64,000 nucleotides of DNA from NCBI GenBank assembly GCA_003131315.1, contig PKUV01000038.1:1-64000 (forward strand), read 5' to 3'. Position 1 is the first letter of the stretch; every line of letters begins with the position of its first letter. This DNA is from Acidobacteriaceae bacterium. GTDB lineage: Bacteria > Acidobacteriota > Terriglobia > Terriglobales > Acidobacteriaceae. Below the pieces are notes generated by a model. That model had not been told where the DNA came from and did not search any database. It was given only the letters and a program-made list of their open reading frames with translations. This document shows, piece by piece, positions 44,358-53,018 of the stretch. The position numbers and the translations under genes were made by a program.

Positions 44358-44417
44358 ACGTGACTGTTTATAATTCCCTCCATCTCCGCTTCCACGAAAA
44401 CTCGCAGCTTACCGTCC

Positions 44418-45422
44418 GTGCACAAGGCGACAGATGTTCGCTTGGGCCGCATCGTCCGCCTGCTCATGAGCCACGCTATCGTTGTCGTCAGCGGTACGAA
44501 GATTGCCGAAGAGATCGGCACGAGCCGGTCGGAAGTTTGGCGGCTGATTCAGCAACTGCGCGGGTTGGGCGTGGATGTCGCTGGACATCTGGCGACCGGC
44601 TATCAGCTGCGCGCGGTTCCAGACTTGCTGCTGCCGGAGATGTTGGCGCCGTCGCTGAAGGGGACGATCTTCGGCGGCGCCAAGCAGATCCATCACTATT
44701 ACAAGATCGGCTCGACCAATTCGGAGGCAATGCGATCCGCCGCGGAGGGCGCGCCAGAGGGCAGCGTATTTCTCGCCGAAGAACAGCTGGCCGGGCGCGG
44801 ACGTGGCGCGCATACCTGGCATTCGGCGCGGTCGGCGGGGATCTACTGCTCGGTGATCCTGCGTCCGGCAATGCCGCCTTCGGATGCGCTGATTTTTTCG
44901 CTGGCTGCGGGACTGGCGGTGCGCGCGGCGGTGGCGGAGATTGCGCCGCAGCTTCTGGCTGATCTGAAATGGCCGAACGACCTGCTGCTGGGCGGCAAGA
45001 AGTTCTGCGGCATTCTCACGGAAATGAATGCCGAGGCAACGCGGGTGCGCCATCTGGTCGTGGGAGTGGGGATCAACGTGAATCAGGTGAAGTTTCCGGC
45101 TGAGCTGCGCGAAATTGCGACTTCGTTGCGGATCGAGACCGGCACGGAGTGGTCGCGCGTGGAGCTCTGCGCTGCTTTGCTAAAATCGCTCGACCGGGAG
45201 TATCGCAGTTTGATTGAGGATGCGGGCGCGCGAGATGCGATCCTGCGCCGGTTCGAGGAGAGTTCGTCGTCGGTGCGCGGAACAAAAGTGAGTATCGGGG
45301 AGAACGGCGGGCTGGCGGGCGTTACCGAGGGATTGGACGATCGCGGGTTCTTGCGGGTGAGAACGGCGGAGGGGTTGCGGACGGTGGTGAGTGGAACGGT
45401 GAGAATCATTGGTAATTTGTAA
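44418..45422 (+). CDS. birA: Biotin-[acetyl-CoA carboxylase] ligase BirA
   Basis: A 334-residue bifunctional type BirA: N-terminal winged helix (GTKIAEEIGTSRSEVWRLIQ) that binds DNA, then the ligase core with STNSEAM, GRGRGAHTW and KWPNDLLLGGKKFCGIL, and a C-terminal SH3-like domain. Start is GTG at 44418; no strong ribosome site is seen. It may repress biotin genes as well as load biotin. The stop codon lies inside the following heptamer array. Confidence 0.95.
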   Translation: MHKATDVRLGRIVRLLMSHAIVVVSGTKIAEEIGTSRSEVWRLIQQLRGLGVDVAGHLATGYQLRAVPDLLLPEMLAPSLKGTIFGGAKQIHHYYKIGSTNSEAMRSAAEGAPEGSVFLAEEQLAGRGRGAHTWHSARSAGIYCSVILRPAMPPSDALIFSLAAGLAVRAAVAEIAPQLLADLKWPNDLLLGGKKFCGILTEMNAEATRVRHLVVGVGINVNQVKFPAELREIATSLRIETGTEWSRVELCAALLKSLDREYRSLIEDAGARDAILRRFEESSSSVRGTKVSIGENGGLAGVTEGLDDRGFLRVRTAEGLRTVVSGTVRIIGNL

Positions 45423-45491
45423 TTTGTAATTGGTAATTTAAGGGCAGCCGCTTTTTCCAATTACAAATTACAAATCACCAATTACAAATTC
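45412..45491. repeat. Inverted heptamer arrays between birA and coaX
   Basis: TTGGTAA, TTTGTAA, TTTGTAA, TTGGTAA (45412-45441), then, after a spacer of about 19 bases, AATTACA, AATTACA, AATCACC, AATTACA. The left arm encodes the last birA residues and its stop codon. Confidence 0.85.
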
Positions 45492-45493
45492 TT

Positions 45494-46414
45494 ATGCTTC
45501 TCGTCATCGATGTCGGAAACACGAATACGGTGCTGGGCGTTTTTGCGCGGGTGGCGCACCGTCCGGGCGAGGATGTGACCACGGAAGCTGCTCGTTACGA
45601 GCGGCTGGTTGCGAACTGGCGCGTCGGCTCGCATCTGAACCGTACGGTCGACGAATACGGAGTAATCTTCCGCAACCTTTTCTCGATGGAGAACCTGGAA
45701 GTTTCGGACGTGCGTGGGATCGTGATTTCATCGGTGGTGCCGCCGCTCGATTCGGTGCTGCGGCAAGTGTGCGAGCGCTATTTCAACACCAAGCCGCTGT
45801 TCATCGAGCCGGGCGTGAAGACGGGCATGCAGGTTCTGTACGACAATCCCGCGGAAGTGGGCGCGGACCGGATCGTGAACGCGGTGGCGGCGTTTGAGAA
45901 ATATGGCGGGCCCTGCGTGATTGTGGACTTTGGCACGGCGACGACCTTCGACTGCATTTCGAAGAAGGGCGAGTACATGGGCGGAGTGATTTGTCCGGGG
46001 ATTGGGATTTCGGCGGACGCGCTGTTTCAGCGTGCGGCGCGGCTGCCGCGGGTGGAGATACGCAAGCCGGCGCGAGTGATTGGATCGAATACGGTCGGGA
46101 GTGTGCAGTCGGGGCTTTACTACGGGTATCTCGGCCTGGTCGACGGCATCCTGGAGCGGCTGGTGGATGAGCTGGGCGTGGAAACTCACGTGATTGCGAC
46201 GGGCGGCCTGGGATCGCTGATTGGCACTGCTTCACACTTCATCAAAGATGTGGACGAGTTTCTAACCCTCGAGGGGCTGCGCATCATATGGGATCGGAAC
46301 CAGTCCTTCCGCCGCGAAGCCGCGCCGAAAGCAACAAAGACGCCGGCGCCGGCCAAGCCCTTGGATGCCGATGCGAAACCGTGGCCCTCGCCGAAGTCTC
46401 CTAAATCGCGCTGA
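45494..46414 (+). CDS. coaX: Type III pantothenate kinase CoaX
   Basis: A 306-residue ASKHA-fold kinase, first step of coenzyme A synthesis. LLVIDVGNTNTVLGVF is the phosphate motif, GADRIVNAVAA and VDFGTATTFD are family signatures, and GGLGSLI follows. A Lys/Pro/Ala-rich tail of about 35 residues (PKATKTPAPAKPLDADAKPW) extends the usual length. It follows birA. Confidence 0.96.
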   Translation: MLLVIDVGNTNTVLGVFARVAHRPGEDVTTEAARYERLVANWRVGSHLNRTVDEYGVIFRNLFSMENLEVSDVRGIVISSVVPPLDSVLRQVCERYFNTKPLFIEPGVKTGMQVLYDNPAEVGADRIVNAVAAFEKYGGPCVIVDFGTATTFDCISKKGEYMGGVICPGIGISADALFQRAARLPRVEIRKPARVIGSNTVGSVQSGLYYGYLGLVDGILERLVDELGVETHVIATGGLGSLIGTASHFIKDVDEFLTLEGLRIIWDRNQSFRREAAPKATKTPAPAKPLDADAKPWPSPKSPKSR

Positions 46415-46420
46415 GCCATC

Positions 46421-47131
46421 GTGGAAAATTACTTCAATTACTTCACGGAAATCGAAGAGCACTATCTGAGACGGCGTGGGACTCATCTGCTGCTCTCAAC
46501 TCTCGATTGGGCTTTGATTGAGACTTGGAAAAGTGCAGGCGTGCCGCTGGAGGCCGTGCTCCGTGGCGTGGATGATGCGTTTGACAAGTATGATCGGCGT
46601 CCCTCGAAATCGAAAAAAGTGAATAGCCTGGCATACTGCTCGCAGGCCGTGCTGGCTGCGGCGGAAGATATGAAAGAAGCGGCAGTAGGTGCGACCGGCG
46701 AAGAAAAAGCTCGGCCAGAGCCCGGATTTGAAGCGGCGCAGATTGCGGCGTTCTTGCGGGGAAACGCCGAGAAGCTTGAAAGAGCGAAGCTGCCGGAGCG
46801 CGCGGGATTCGCGATTGGAGAGCTGGCACGGGAAGAAGCAGGTTCGTTACGTGAGATGGCGGAGGCAATCGAGCGCAGCGGGAAGCTTCCGCGGCTGGAA
46901 GATTTAGAGCGGCGACTGACGGTGCTGGAGGAAAAGCTGTTCGCGGTGTTGATGGCGGCTACTCCGGATGAAGATCTGGTGAATGTTCGCGCGGAAGCGG
47001 ATCGGGATATTGCTCCCTACCGGCGGAACATGACGGCGTCGCAGATTGAACAGCTACACAAGCAGTATGTGCACAAGCGGCTGCTGGAGCAGTGCGGCGT
47101 GCCGCGGCTGAGTTTGTTCTATATGCATTAG
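46421..47131 (+). CDS. Conserved hypothetical helical protein
   Basis: A 236-residue hydrophilic protein starting at GTG 46421, 6 bases after coaX. The N-terminal part (MENYFNYFTEIEEHYLRRRG, then LLLSTLDWALIETWKSAGVP) reads like a folded helical domain, followed by a linker (about 85-105) and a second helical part with a coiled-coil-like segment (LEDLERRLTVLEEKLFAVLM). I do not recognise a named family. Its close spacing implies co-transcription with coaX. Confidence 0.75.
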   Translation: MENYFNYFTEIEEHYLRRRGTHLLLSTLDWALIETWKSAGVPLEAVLRGVDDAFDKYDRRPSKSKKVNSLAYCSQAVLAAAEDMKEAAVGATGEEKARPEPGFEAAQIAAFLRGNAEKLERAKLPERAGFAIGELAREEAGSLREMAEAIERSGKLPRLEDLERRLTVLEEKLFAVLMAATPDEDLVNVRAEADRDIAPYRRNMTASQIEQLHKQYVHKRLLEQCGVPRLSLFYMH

Positions 47132-47165
47132 CGGTGTGTCCGAAGAGTTCGAACATTATCAATGT

Positions 47166-47238
47166 TGTCATCCTGAGCGAAGCGAAGGACCTGCTGTTCG
47201 CCACTAGAAGCAGGTCCTTCGCTTCGCTCAGGATGACA
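47166..47238. repeat. HPERSEG palindrome: perfect 29-bp inverted repeat
   Basis: The left arm 47166-47194 and right arm 47210-47238 are exact inverses over 29 bases, with a 15-base loop. Single arms of the same repeat are at 7817-7845 (inside rsmG) and 32628-32655. The right arm contains the probable start codon of the next gene. It could also work as a strong hairpin between the two genes. Confidence 0.9.
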
Positions 47239-48630
47239 ATCTACTTCGGTGGTGCGGAATTGCAGGAGTGCCCGCGCTACACTTACGACTTGCTTCTTTC
47301 CATCGAAAAACTGATTTACGGCGGCGACGGGCTGGCTCGGACTCCGGCCGGCGCCGACGGGCGCAGCATGGCGGTGTTTGTGCCATTTGTGCTGCCGGGG
47401 GAGCGGGTTGAGGCCGAGATCCGGCAAGAGAAGCCTGGGTTCGCGCGCGGCTCGGTTGCGCAGTTGATCGAAGCGTCGCCCGATCGCGTCGAAGCGCGCT
47501 GCCCGTACTTCCGGCAATGCGGCGGATGCCACTACCAGCACATTCCCTACGAGCGGCAGCTGGAGTTCAAGGCTGGAATTCTGCGCGAGACGCTGCAGCG
47601 GATTGCAAAAATAAAGATCGAGCTGAAGTCCGAGATTCGCCTGCATGCTTCTCCTCCCTGGAACTACCGCAACCGGACGCGGCTGCAGGTGCGGACTGCG
47701 CCGGAGTTCGCGCTGGGGTACTTCCGGTTCGGATCGCACGAATTTCTTCCGGTGCGCGAATGTCCGATCAGCTCGCCGCTGCTCAATCGGGTGATGGCGC
47801 GGCTGGTTGAGCTGCGCGGGTTGAACTGCCCGGCGGCAGTGGAAGAGATTGAGCTGTTCGCAGACGCGGCGGATGAGCGTTTGCTGGCCTGGGCATTCTG
47901 TGGACGCGACGCCGACAAGAAAGACCTGTTGCGCTGGGCGGAGGCGATCAAGCGCGAGTTGCCGGAGATCGGCGGCGTGACTTTTTTCTCTTCGCGGCGG
48001 CGATCTTCGAATGGACGATCTTCACAACAACGCATAGAAGAAGATGACGCCCCGATGGACCTGAAATCGCTGGCGCAATCGGGCGCGAAGGCAATTCGCT
48101 ATCGAACCAAGGACCACGAGTATCAGGTCAGCGCCGGCTCCTTCTTCCAGGTGAACCGTTATCTGGTGGACGAGCTGGTTTCGGTTGTGACCGGCAATGC
48201 CAGCGGGGACGTCGCACTCGACCTCTATGCCGGAGTGGGACTGTTTTCGGCGGCTTTGGCGCGAAACTTTCATCACATATTTGGTGTAGAGGCGTCACTG
48301 ACATCGCATGGGGACTTTGTGCAGAATGTTCCTGCGAACGTGAAAGCGGCCGGCGCGCGAACCGAGGACTACCTGAGAAGCTGGCCGGTGCGAAAAAGGC
48401 CTGACCTGGTCGTCCTGGACCCTCCCCGCACCGGTGCCGGCAAGGTGGTGATCCGCTCTCTGGTGGAACTCGGAGCGCCCCGCGTCAGATATGTTTCGTG
48501 CGATCCGGCGACGCTGGCGAGGGATCTCGCTCCCCTACTGGCGGACGGATACCGCATCGAGGAAGCACACTTGTTCGATCTCTTTCCTGAGACGTTTCAC
48601 ATCGAATCGGTGATGCTGCTGGCGCACTGA
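47233..48630 (+). CDS. rlmD: 23S rRNA (uracil-5-)-methyltransferase, RlmD/TrmA family
   Basis: A SAM-dependent m5U methyltransferase of about 465 residues. An N-terminal TRAM domain (IEKLIYGGDGLAR), the Fe-S cysteines CPYFRQCGGCHYQ, a SAM loop (LDLYAGVGLFSAAL), the DPPRTGAG segment and the catalytic Cys in VSCDPATLARD identify it. The first ATG that gives a sensible N-terminus is at 47233, inside the HPERSEG repeat arm; TTG 47290 is an alternative. Whether it acts on U1939-type or U747-type sites, or on tRNA, cannot be read from the sequence. Confidence 0.9.
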   Translation: MTIYFGGAELQECPRYTYDLLLSIEKLIYGGDGLARTPAGADGRSMAVFVPFVLPGERVEAEIRQEKPGFARGSVAQLIEASPDRVEARCPYFRQCGGCHYQHIPYERQLEFKAGILRETLQRIAKIKIELKSEIRLHASPPWNYRNRTRLQVRTAPEFALGYFRFGSHEFLPVRECPISSPLLNRVMARLVELRGLNCPAAVEEIELFADAADERLLAWAFCGRDADKKDLLRWAEAIKRELPEIGGVTFFSSRRRSSNGRSSQQRIEEDDAPMDLKSLAQSGAKAIRYRTKDHEYQVSAGSFFQVNRYLVDELVSVVTGNASGDVALDLYAGVGLFSAALARNFHHIFGVEASLTSHGDFVQNVPANVKAAGARTEDYLRSWPVRKRPDLVVLDPPRTGAGKVVIRSLVELGAPRVRYVSCDPATLARDLAPLLADGYRIEEAHLFDLFPETFHIESVMLLAH

Positions 48631-48859
48631 CCGCTTTCGCGTTCGTCCAAGTTCCTCCTGGAAGACGGGTGGGTTGGCCGAGGGCCCTGGCACAAGCAAC
48701 GCATGCGCTAGGGCCCCGCTCGTCCGACCGTTTGTTCCGAGCCTGGCCGAGATGCGCCCCGCCGCTCGGCGAGGCTGCTGACTGCCTCCTTCTAGCGCAG
48801 GCGATGGACGGTCGAGGCCCCATTTCTCCATCGGAGATCAAAGCCCGGAGATCAATGCA

Positions 48860-51547
48860 ATGACGCACGACCGGAAGCCGCCACGGCAGCCGTTGTTCTG
48901 GGCGGCGCTGGCATTTTCGCTCGGTCTGTGGACGGGCGTGCGAGCTTGGCGGCCGCCGTCGTGGTGGGTGATCGCAGTAGTGGCCTTCGTTTTCGCGGCA
49001 TCATGGTTTCTTCCGAAGCGAGCCTGGCTGGCCAAGGGGCTCTCTTTAGGCGCGTGGTTTCTTCTCGGCGCATTTCTGATTCAGATTCGCGGTCAACACC
49101 CCGGCGATCCTCACATTCTTAACCTGGCGGATGGCCGTGCAGTCACCCTCACGGCGCGTGTGATGCGGGAGGGATACGCACGCGCCGCGGGGCCGCGGTC
49201 GATTCGTGAATCCATTGATGTGGAGACGGAAGAGATCGCGAGCCAGGGCGAACCCTGGCCGGTGCGGGCTGGGGTGCGGCTGACGATTTACGAGAAAGTA
49301 GAGAATTCCGAGGCGGTGGAGCGCCGGGAAGATCGGGTCATCGGATCATCGGGTCATCGGGTGATTTTTGATGACCCGATGGCCCGATCACCCGATGACC
49401 CGATCCTTCCCGTCTCTCCACCTGCATTAACCTACGGGACGCGCGTTCAGATTCGCGCGAAGCTGCATCCGGCGCGCAATTACCGCAATCCGGGAGCCTT
49501 CGATTATGAAGGCTATCTGCGCAACAACGGCATCAGCGTGCTGGGGTCGGCGGAGGCAAAGGACATTGAGCGGCTTCCCGGGTTTTCTGGCAGCCGGATT
49601 CAACTCTGGCGGACGCGCGTTCATGCCAGCATCGTGGCCAAAATTCACGAACTATACCCCGCGTCGCAGGCCTCGCTCATGGACGCCATGGTTCTCGGCG
49701 AAGAAACATTCCTGCGCAACGCAACGCGCACCGAGTACCAGCGCTCGGGCACTTATCACGTGCTGGTTGTTTCCGGAATGAACCTAAGCATCCTGGCGTT
49801 CGCCATTTTTTGGACGCTGCGCCAGTTTCGCGTGGATCCCGCGCTGGCGGCCATCACCACGGTCGTGGTCTCGTTCGCATATGCGTTTGTAGTGGGGGTC
49901 GGTCCACCGGTGTGGCGCGCGGCGCTGATGCTGGCGACATATTTAGGCGCGCGTCTGCTGTATCGCGAACGCAACATGATGAACGCAATTGGAGCGGCGG
50001 CGCTGGGAGTTCTGATCGCCGATCCGCACGCCCTGTTTGGCGCCAGTTTTCAGCTGACGTTTCTTGCGGTCTTCATCATCGCGGGCATCGGCTCGCCGAT
50101 TCTGGAACGGACAACGTTGCCCTACGCCCGTGGTTTACGGCTGTTGCGAGCTGCAAGCTACGATTTGCACGTCGCTCCCGAGGTGGCGCAATTTCGGATC
50201 GACCTGCGGTTGATCGCGGGGCGGCTGACGAGGTTCATCGGCGACCGCCTTAGCCTGGCACTGCCCGCGATCCTCATGCGGGTGGCAATTGGCCTGGGCG
50301 AATTGATCTTCATCTCGGCGCTGATGCAGGCGGGACTGGCGCTGCTCATGGCGTACCACTTTCATCGCGCCACCACCATGGGAATGCCGGCAAATTTGGC
50401 GGTGATTCCGCTCACCCAGGTGCTGATGCCCACCGCCGCGGCCGCCGTCGGCTTGGGATACATGTCGAGCGCGCTGGCCAAGCCGGCGGTTTGGATTTCT
50501 GGCCTCGCGCTCGAGGGAATCGCTGGCACGGTGCACTGGCTGGGCGGCGCCCAGGTCATCGGAACATCAATCGCCGACCTGCGGGTGGCCATGCCCTCGC
50601 TCACGATGGTACTGGCCTCGATCGCCGCGCTGACGCTCGCCATGCTCGCGGCGCAGATCCGTCGCACGCGCCTGGCCGCTTTCGCTTCTGTGGTGTTGCT
50701 GTTCGTCGTTGCGAGCTGGATTGCGTTTGTCCCCTCGCGCCCTCACCTTCGCGCCGGCGTGATGGAGATGACTACCATTGACGTCGGACAAGGCGACTCC
50801 ATTCTGCTGGTCACGCCCGAGGGCCGCGCCCTGCTCATTGATGCCGGAGGCCTGCCGCAGTGGATGCATTCGGACTTTGATCTCGGCGAACAGGTTGTCT
50901 CTTCTTATCTTTGGAATCGAGGCATCGATCGTCTGGACGTGGTCGCGATCACGCATCCTCATGCCGACCACCTGGGTGGGATGCCCGCGGTAATTGCAAA
51001 TTTCCACCCGCGAGAACTCTGGCTGAGTATCGACAAGCCGGTGGGCGAATTGCTGCCGATCGTTGCGCAAGCCGAGACAGCGGGGATGAAAGTTTCGGTG
51101 AAAAAAGAAGGCGATCAATTCGATTACGGTGGAGCGCATTTCCACATGCTCGCTCCCGGGCGCGACCAAATCACCGGCTTGATGCGGCCGAACGACGATT
51201 GCCTGGTGTTTACGGCCACTTTTGGCGGGACCACCGCTTTGCTCGAGGGAGACGCGGACCGTCCGGTGGAACGACGCGTCGTGGAAGAGCATCCGGAGGC
51301 GATGCTGCTGAAGGTCGCGCATCACGGAAGCGCGAGCGGAACTTCTGCCGATCTGCTCTCGACCATTCATCCGCGCTACGCGGTCATTTCCGTCGGTGTG
51401 CGAAATGTGTACGGACATCCCCGGCGCGAAGTGCTGGAGCGGCTACAGCAGGCTGGGGTGAAAACCTACCGCACCGACGAGGAGGGCGCGGTCAGTTTTT
51501 ACCTGGACGGCAAGTCCGTGACTCCGGACGTCGCACTCCTTCACTGA
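48860..51547 (+). CDS. comEC: ComEC/Rec2 DNA-uptake channel
   Basis: An 895-residue protein for transport of single-stranded DNA across the inner membrane. N-terminal helices and the DUF4131 part (about 1-230), the multi-span Competence domain (about 260-590: GTYHVLVVSGMNLSILAFAI is diagnostic) and a C-terminal metallo-beta-lactamase domain with THPHADHLGG (about 697-706). An 8-base-unit inverted array is in frame near residues 160-182 (SSGHRVIFDDPMARSPDDPI). The ATG at 48860 has GGAG upstream. Full length suggests natural competence is possible. Confidence 0.95.
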   Translation: MTHDRKPPRQPLFWAALAFSLGLWTGVRAWRPPSWWVIAVVAFVFAASWFLPKRAWLAKGLSLGAWFLLGAFLIQIRGQHPGDPHILNLADGRAVTLTARVMREGYARAAGPRSIRESIDVETEEIASQGEPWPVRAGVRLTIYEKVENSEAVERREDRVIGSSGHRVIFDDPMARSPDDPILPVSPPALTYGTRVQIRAKLHPARNYRNPGAFDYEGYLRNNGISVLGSAEAKDIERLPGFSGSRIQLWRTRVHASIVAKIHELYPASQASLMDAMVLGEETFLRNATRTEYQRSGTYHVLVVSGMNLSILAFAIFWTLRQFRVDPALAAITTVVVSFAYAFVVGVGPPVWRAALMLATYLGARLLYRERNMMNAIGAAALGVLIADPHALFGASFQLTFLAVFIIAGIGSPILERTTLPYARGLRLLRAASYDLHVAPEVAQFRIDLRLIAGRLTRFIGDRLSLALPAILMRVAIGLGELIFISALMQAGLALLMAYHFHRATTMGMPANLAVIPLTQVLMPTAAAAVGLGYMSSALAKPAVWISGLALEGIAGTVHWLGGAQVIGTSIADLRVAMPSLTMVLASIAALTLAMLAAQIRRTRLAAFASVVLLFVVASWIAFVPSRPHLRAGVMEMTTIDVGQGDSILLVTPEGRALLIDAGGLPQWMHSDFDLGEQVVSSYLWNRGIDRLDVVAITHPHADHLGGMPAVIANFHPRELWLSIDKPVGELLPIVAQAETAGMKVSVKKEGDQFDYGGAHFHMLAPGRDQITGLMRPNDDCLVFTATFGGTTALLEGDADRPVERRVVEEHPEAMLLKVAHHGSASGTSADLLSTIHPRYAVISVGVRNVYGHPRREVLERLQQAGVKTYRTDEEGAVSFYLDGKSVTPDVALLH
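49337..49406. repeat. Inverted octamer array in frame inside comEC
   Basis: ATCGGGTC, ATCGGATC, ATCGGGTC, ATCGGGTG, then ATTTTT, then GATGACCC, GATGGCCC, GATCACCC, GATGACCC. The frame is kept through both arms. This is the only array with 8-base units. Confidence 0.85.
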
Positions 51548-51557
51548 TTCTCACCTG

Positions 51558-51679
51558 GCAAGCTGCGGAAAAACTCAAGTTTCGTATCAGGGTATCGCTT
51601 TAGCGATGCCGTAACTTCTTCGAAATCGGACGCCCCTTTAGGAGCTGGGCATCAAGTAGCGACTTTTTCCGCAGCCTGC
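51558..51679. repeat. 122-bp element with 16-bp terminal inverted repeats
   Basis: Ends GCAAGCTGCGGAAAAA (51558-51573) and TTTTTCCGCAGCCTGC (51664-51679) match in 15 of 16 positions as inverses. Inside: TTTCGTATCAGGG, TATCGCTTTAGCGATGCC and CGCCCCTTTAGGAGCTGGGC. Related copies: 56244-56361, 33011-33110 and part of 34848-34904. Confidence 0.85.
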
Positions 51680-51704
51680 TAGTGATTCTCGCCCACGGAC
51701 ACTC

Positions 51705-51992
51705 TCACCCACTGATATCGGCGGTCTCGTCATCGAGGGGCGGCAATTTACGGTACGCCTCGATAATCTTTTCAGCTTCGGGCGCGTCTTCTTCGCGCAC
51801 AAGAATGACCGTCCCACCGACGCCGGGAAACGCGTCCTGGACCGCGTCAATGGATTTCAAGTCCGAGTCGATGCCGGCAGATTCGAGCAAGCCCTGCACG
51901 ACGATGGCTTCGTTTTCCTGCTCAGCGTCGAAAATCTTGACGAGTTTCTCGTTGGGCTCGGGTTGAGGCGAGGGGCTAGTCGGCTCTGGCAT
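51705..51992 (-). CDS. DUF2007 domain protein
   Basis: A 95-residue protein with a ferredoxin-like DUF2007 domain (KLVKIFDAEQENEAIVVQGL, LLESAGIDSDL, later GGTVILVREEDAPEAEKIIE). Such small domains are thought to be signalling or binding modules; the ligand is unknown. An N-terminal Pro-rich lead of about 13 residues precedes it. It is a lone gene on the minus strand. Confidence 0.88.
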   Translation of the reverse strand: MPEPTSPSPQPEPNEKLVKIFDAEQENEAIVVQGLLESAGIDSDLKSIDAVQDAFPGVGGTVILVREEDAPEAEKIIEAYRKLPPLDDETADISG

Positions 51993-52166
51993 GCGTCCTC
52001 CGTAAAAGTGTCTGTCAACAGATTACGGCAGTCACCATACCTCTGTCTTGCGGGTCACAAAAGTGTACGGCCAAGGGAAGCTTGATTCGCGGGCGGAAGC
52101 TGGCACAATGGCGACTGGGGCGCAACGCGGGGGACGCGGGCAACATCCAATAAGCACGGGGGCAGC

Positions 52167-52436
52167 ATGGAAGTTCAACGGGCCGAACAACCGGGCGGAG
52201 AGCACAATGAGCGCATGCAGGAGGCCCGAAGACTGCGGCGCCTGCAGGTGATGATGAGCATGGTGATGTCGGTGATCGGCCAGGATCCCGATCTGACGCT
52301 GGAAGAAGCGGCGGAGATGGCCGCGAATGCCCGCCGGGCCGCTCTGAGCATGTTTCCCGACAAAGAACTTGCCTACGATCTTATCTACCGGCCGCGACTG
52401 CAGCGGCTGATGAATGAGCGCTTTCGGCTGCAGTAG
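52167..52436 (+). CDS. Small hypothetical protein
   Basis: An 89-residue helical, hydrophilic protein (QEARRLRRLQVMMSMVMSVI, then EEAAEMAANARRAALSMF, then DLIYRPRLQRLMNERFRL). The composition is protein-like and the Met-rich helix is distinctive. I recognise no family. Start ATG 52167. Confidence 0.65.
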   Translation: MEVQRAEQPGGEHNERMQEARRLRRLQVMMSMVMSVIGQDPDLTLEEAAEMAANARRAALSMFPDKELAYDLIYRPRLQRLMNERFRLQ

Positions 52437-52552
52437 AAATTACAGTTGCCCTCTTACCAGTTTGGTCCGAACCTTCGTTTCTATCATTGACAGTTGCTTG
52501 GGGCGGCTTAAGCTTGAGGACAGCTTAAAAGCAGAAGCCCCGAGGTCTTTTC

Positions 52553-53014
52553 ATGAGGAAATATGGCAGGCCGTTCTGCGCCGCGTTGTTGGTCTCGTTT
52601 TTCTTTTCCGTGGCGCTCGCGCAAGATCCCACCAAGGTCGAGCCAACGCACTACAAGCTGGCTTTTGAGAACGAGTACGTGCAGGTGGTAAACGTCCACT
52701 ATGGACCTCATGAGAAGTCGAGCCTGCACGCGCATATGGGAGGCGTGGTCGTCGTTCTCACCTCCGGGCACCTCAAGTTCACGGATGAAAATGGCAAGAC
52801 ACAAGAGGTGTTTGCCAAGCCGGGCGATCCCCGGTGGTTCCCGCCCTTCAAGCACAAAGTGGAAAACCTCGGGGAGACTTCATACAACGCCGTCTATATT
52901 GGGATCAAGTCCAAGCATTTAGCCAACGAGGCCAGCCTGAAAGCTGGGCCATCGGAGATGGATGAGCAGACGAGGAAGCTCGTGGCAGACGCCCTTCTGG
53001 CCGCGATGAAGTGA
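52553..53014 (+). CDS. Secreted cupin-fold protein
   Basis: A 153-residue exported protein with a signal peptide (about 1-23) and one cupin domain: YGPHEKSSLHAHMGGVVVVL carries three His and Glu residues that may bind metal, and FPPFKHKVENLGET closes the barrel. The substrate is unknown. It converges on the DUF3108 gene with a 4-base gap. A TTAAGCT/AGCTTAA stem-loop lies upstream near 52509-52529. Confidence 0.85.
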   Translation: MRKYGRPFCAALLVSFFFSVALAQDPTKVEPTHYKLAFENEYVQVVNVHYGPHEKSSLHAHMGGVVVVLTSGHLKFTDENGKTQEVFAKPGDPRWFPPFKHKVENLGETSYNAVYIGIKSKHLANEASLKAGPSEMDEQTRKLVADALLAAMK

Positions 53015-53018
53015 GGAT

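Noticed and set aside
48631-48859. Small structured RNA (SRP or RNase P) between the methyltransferase gene and comEC
   Set aside because: GC-rich palindromes are present, but none of the conserved SRP or RNase P core sequences.
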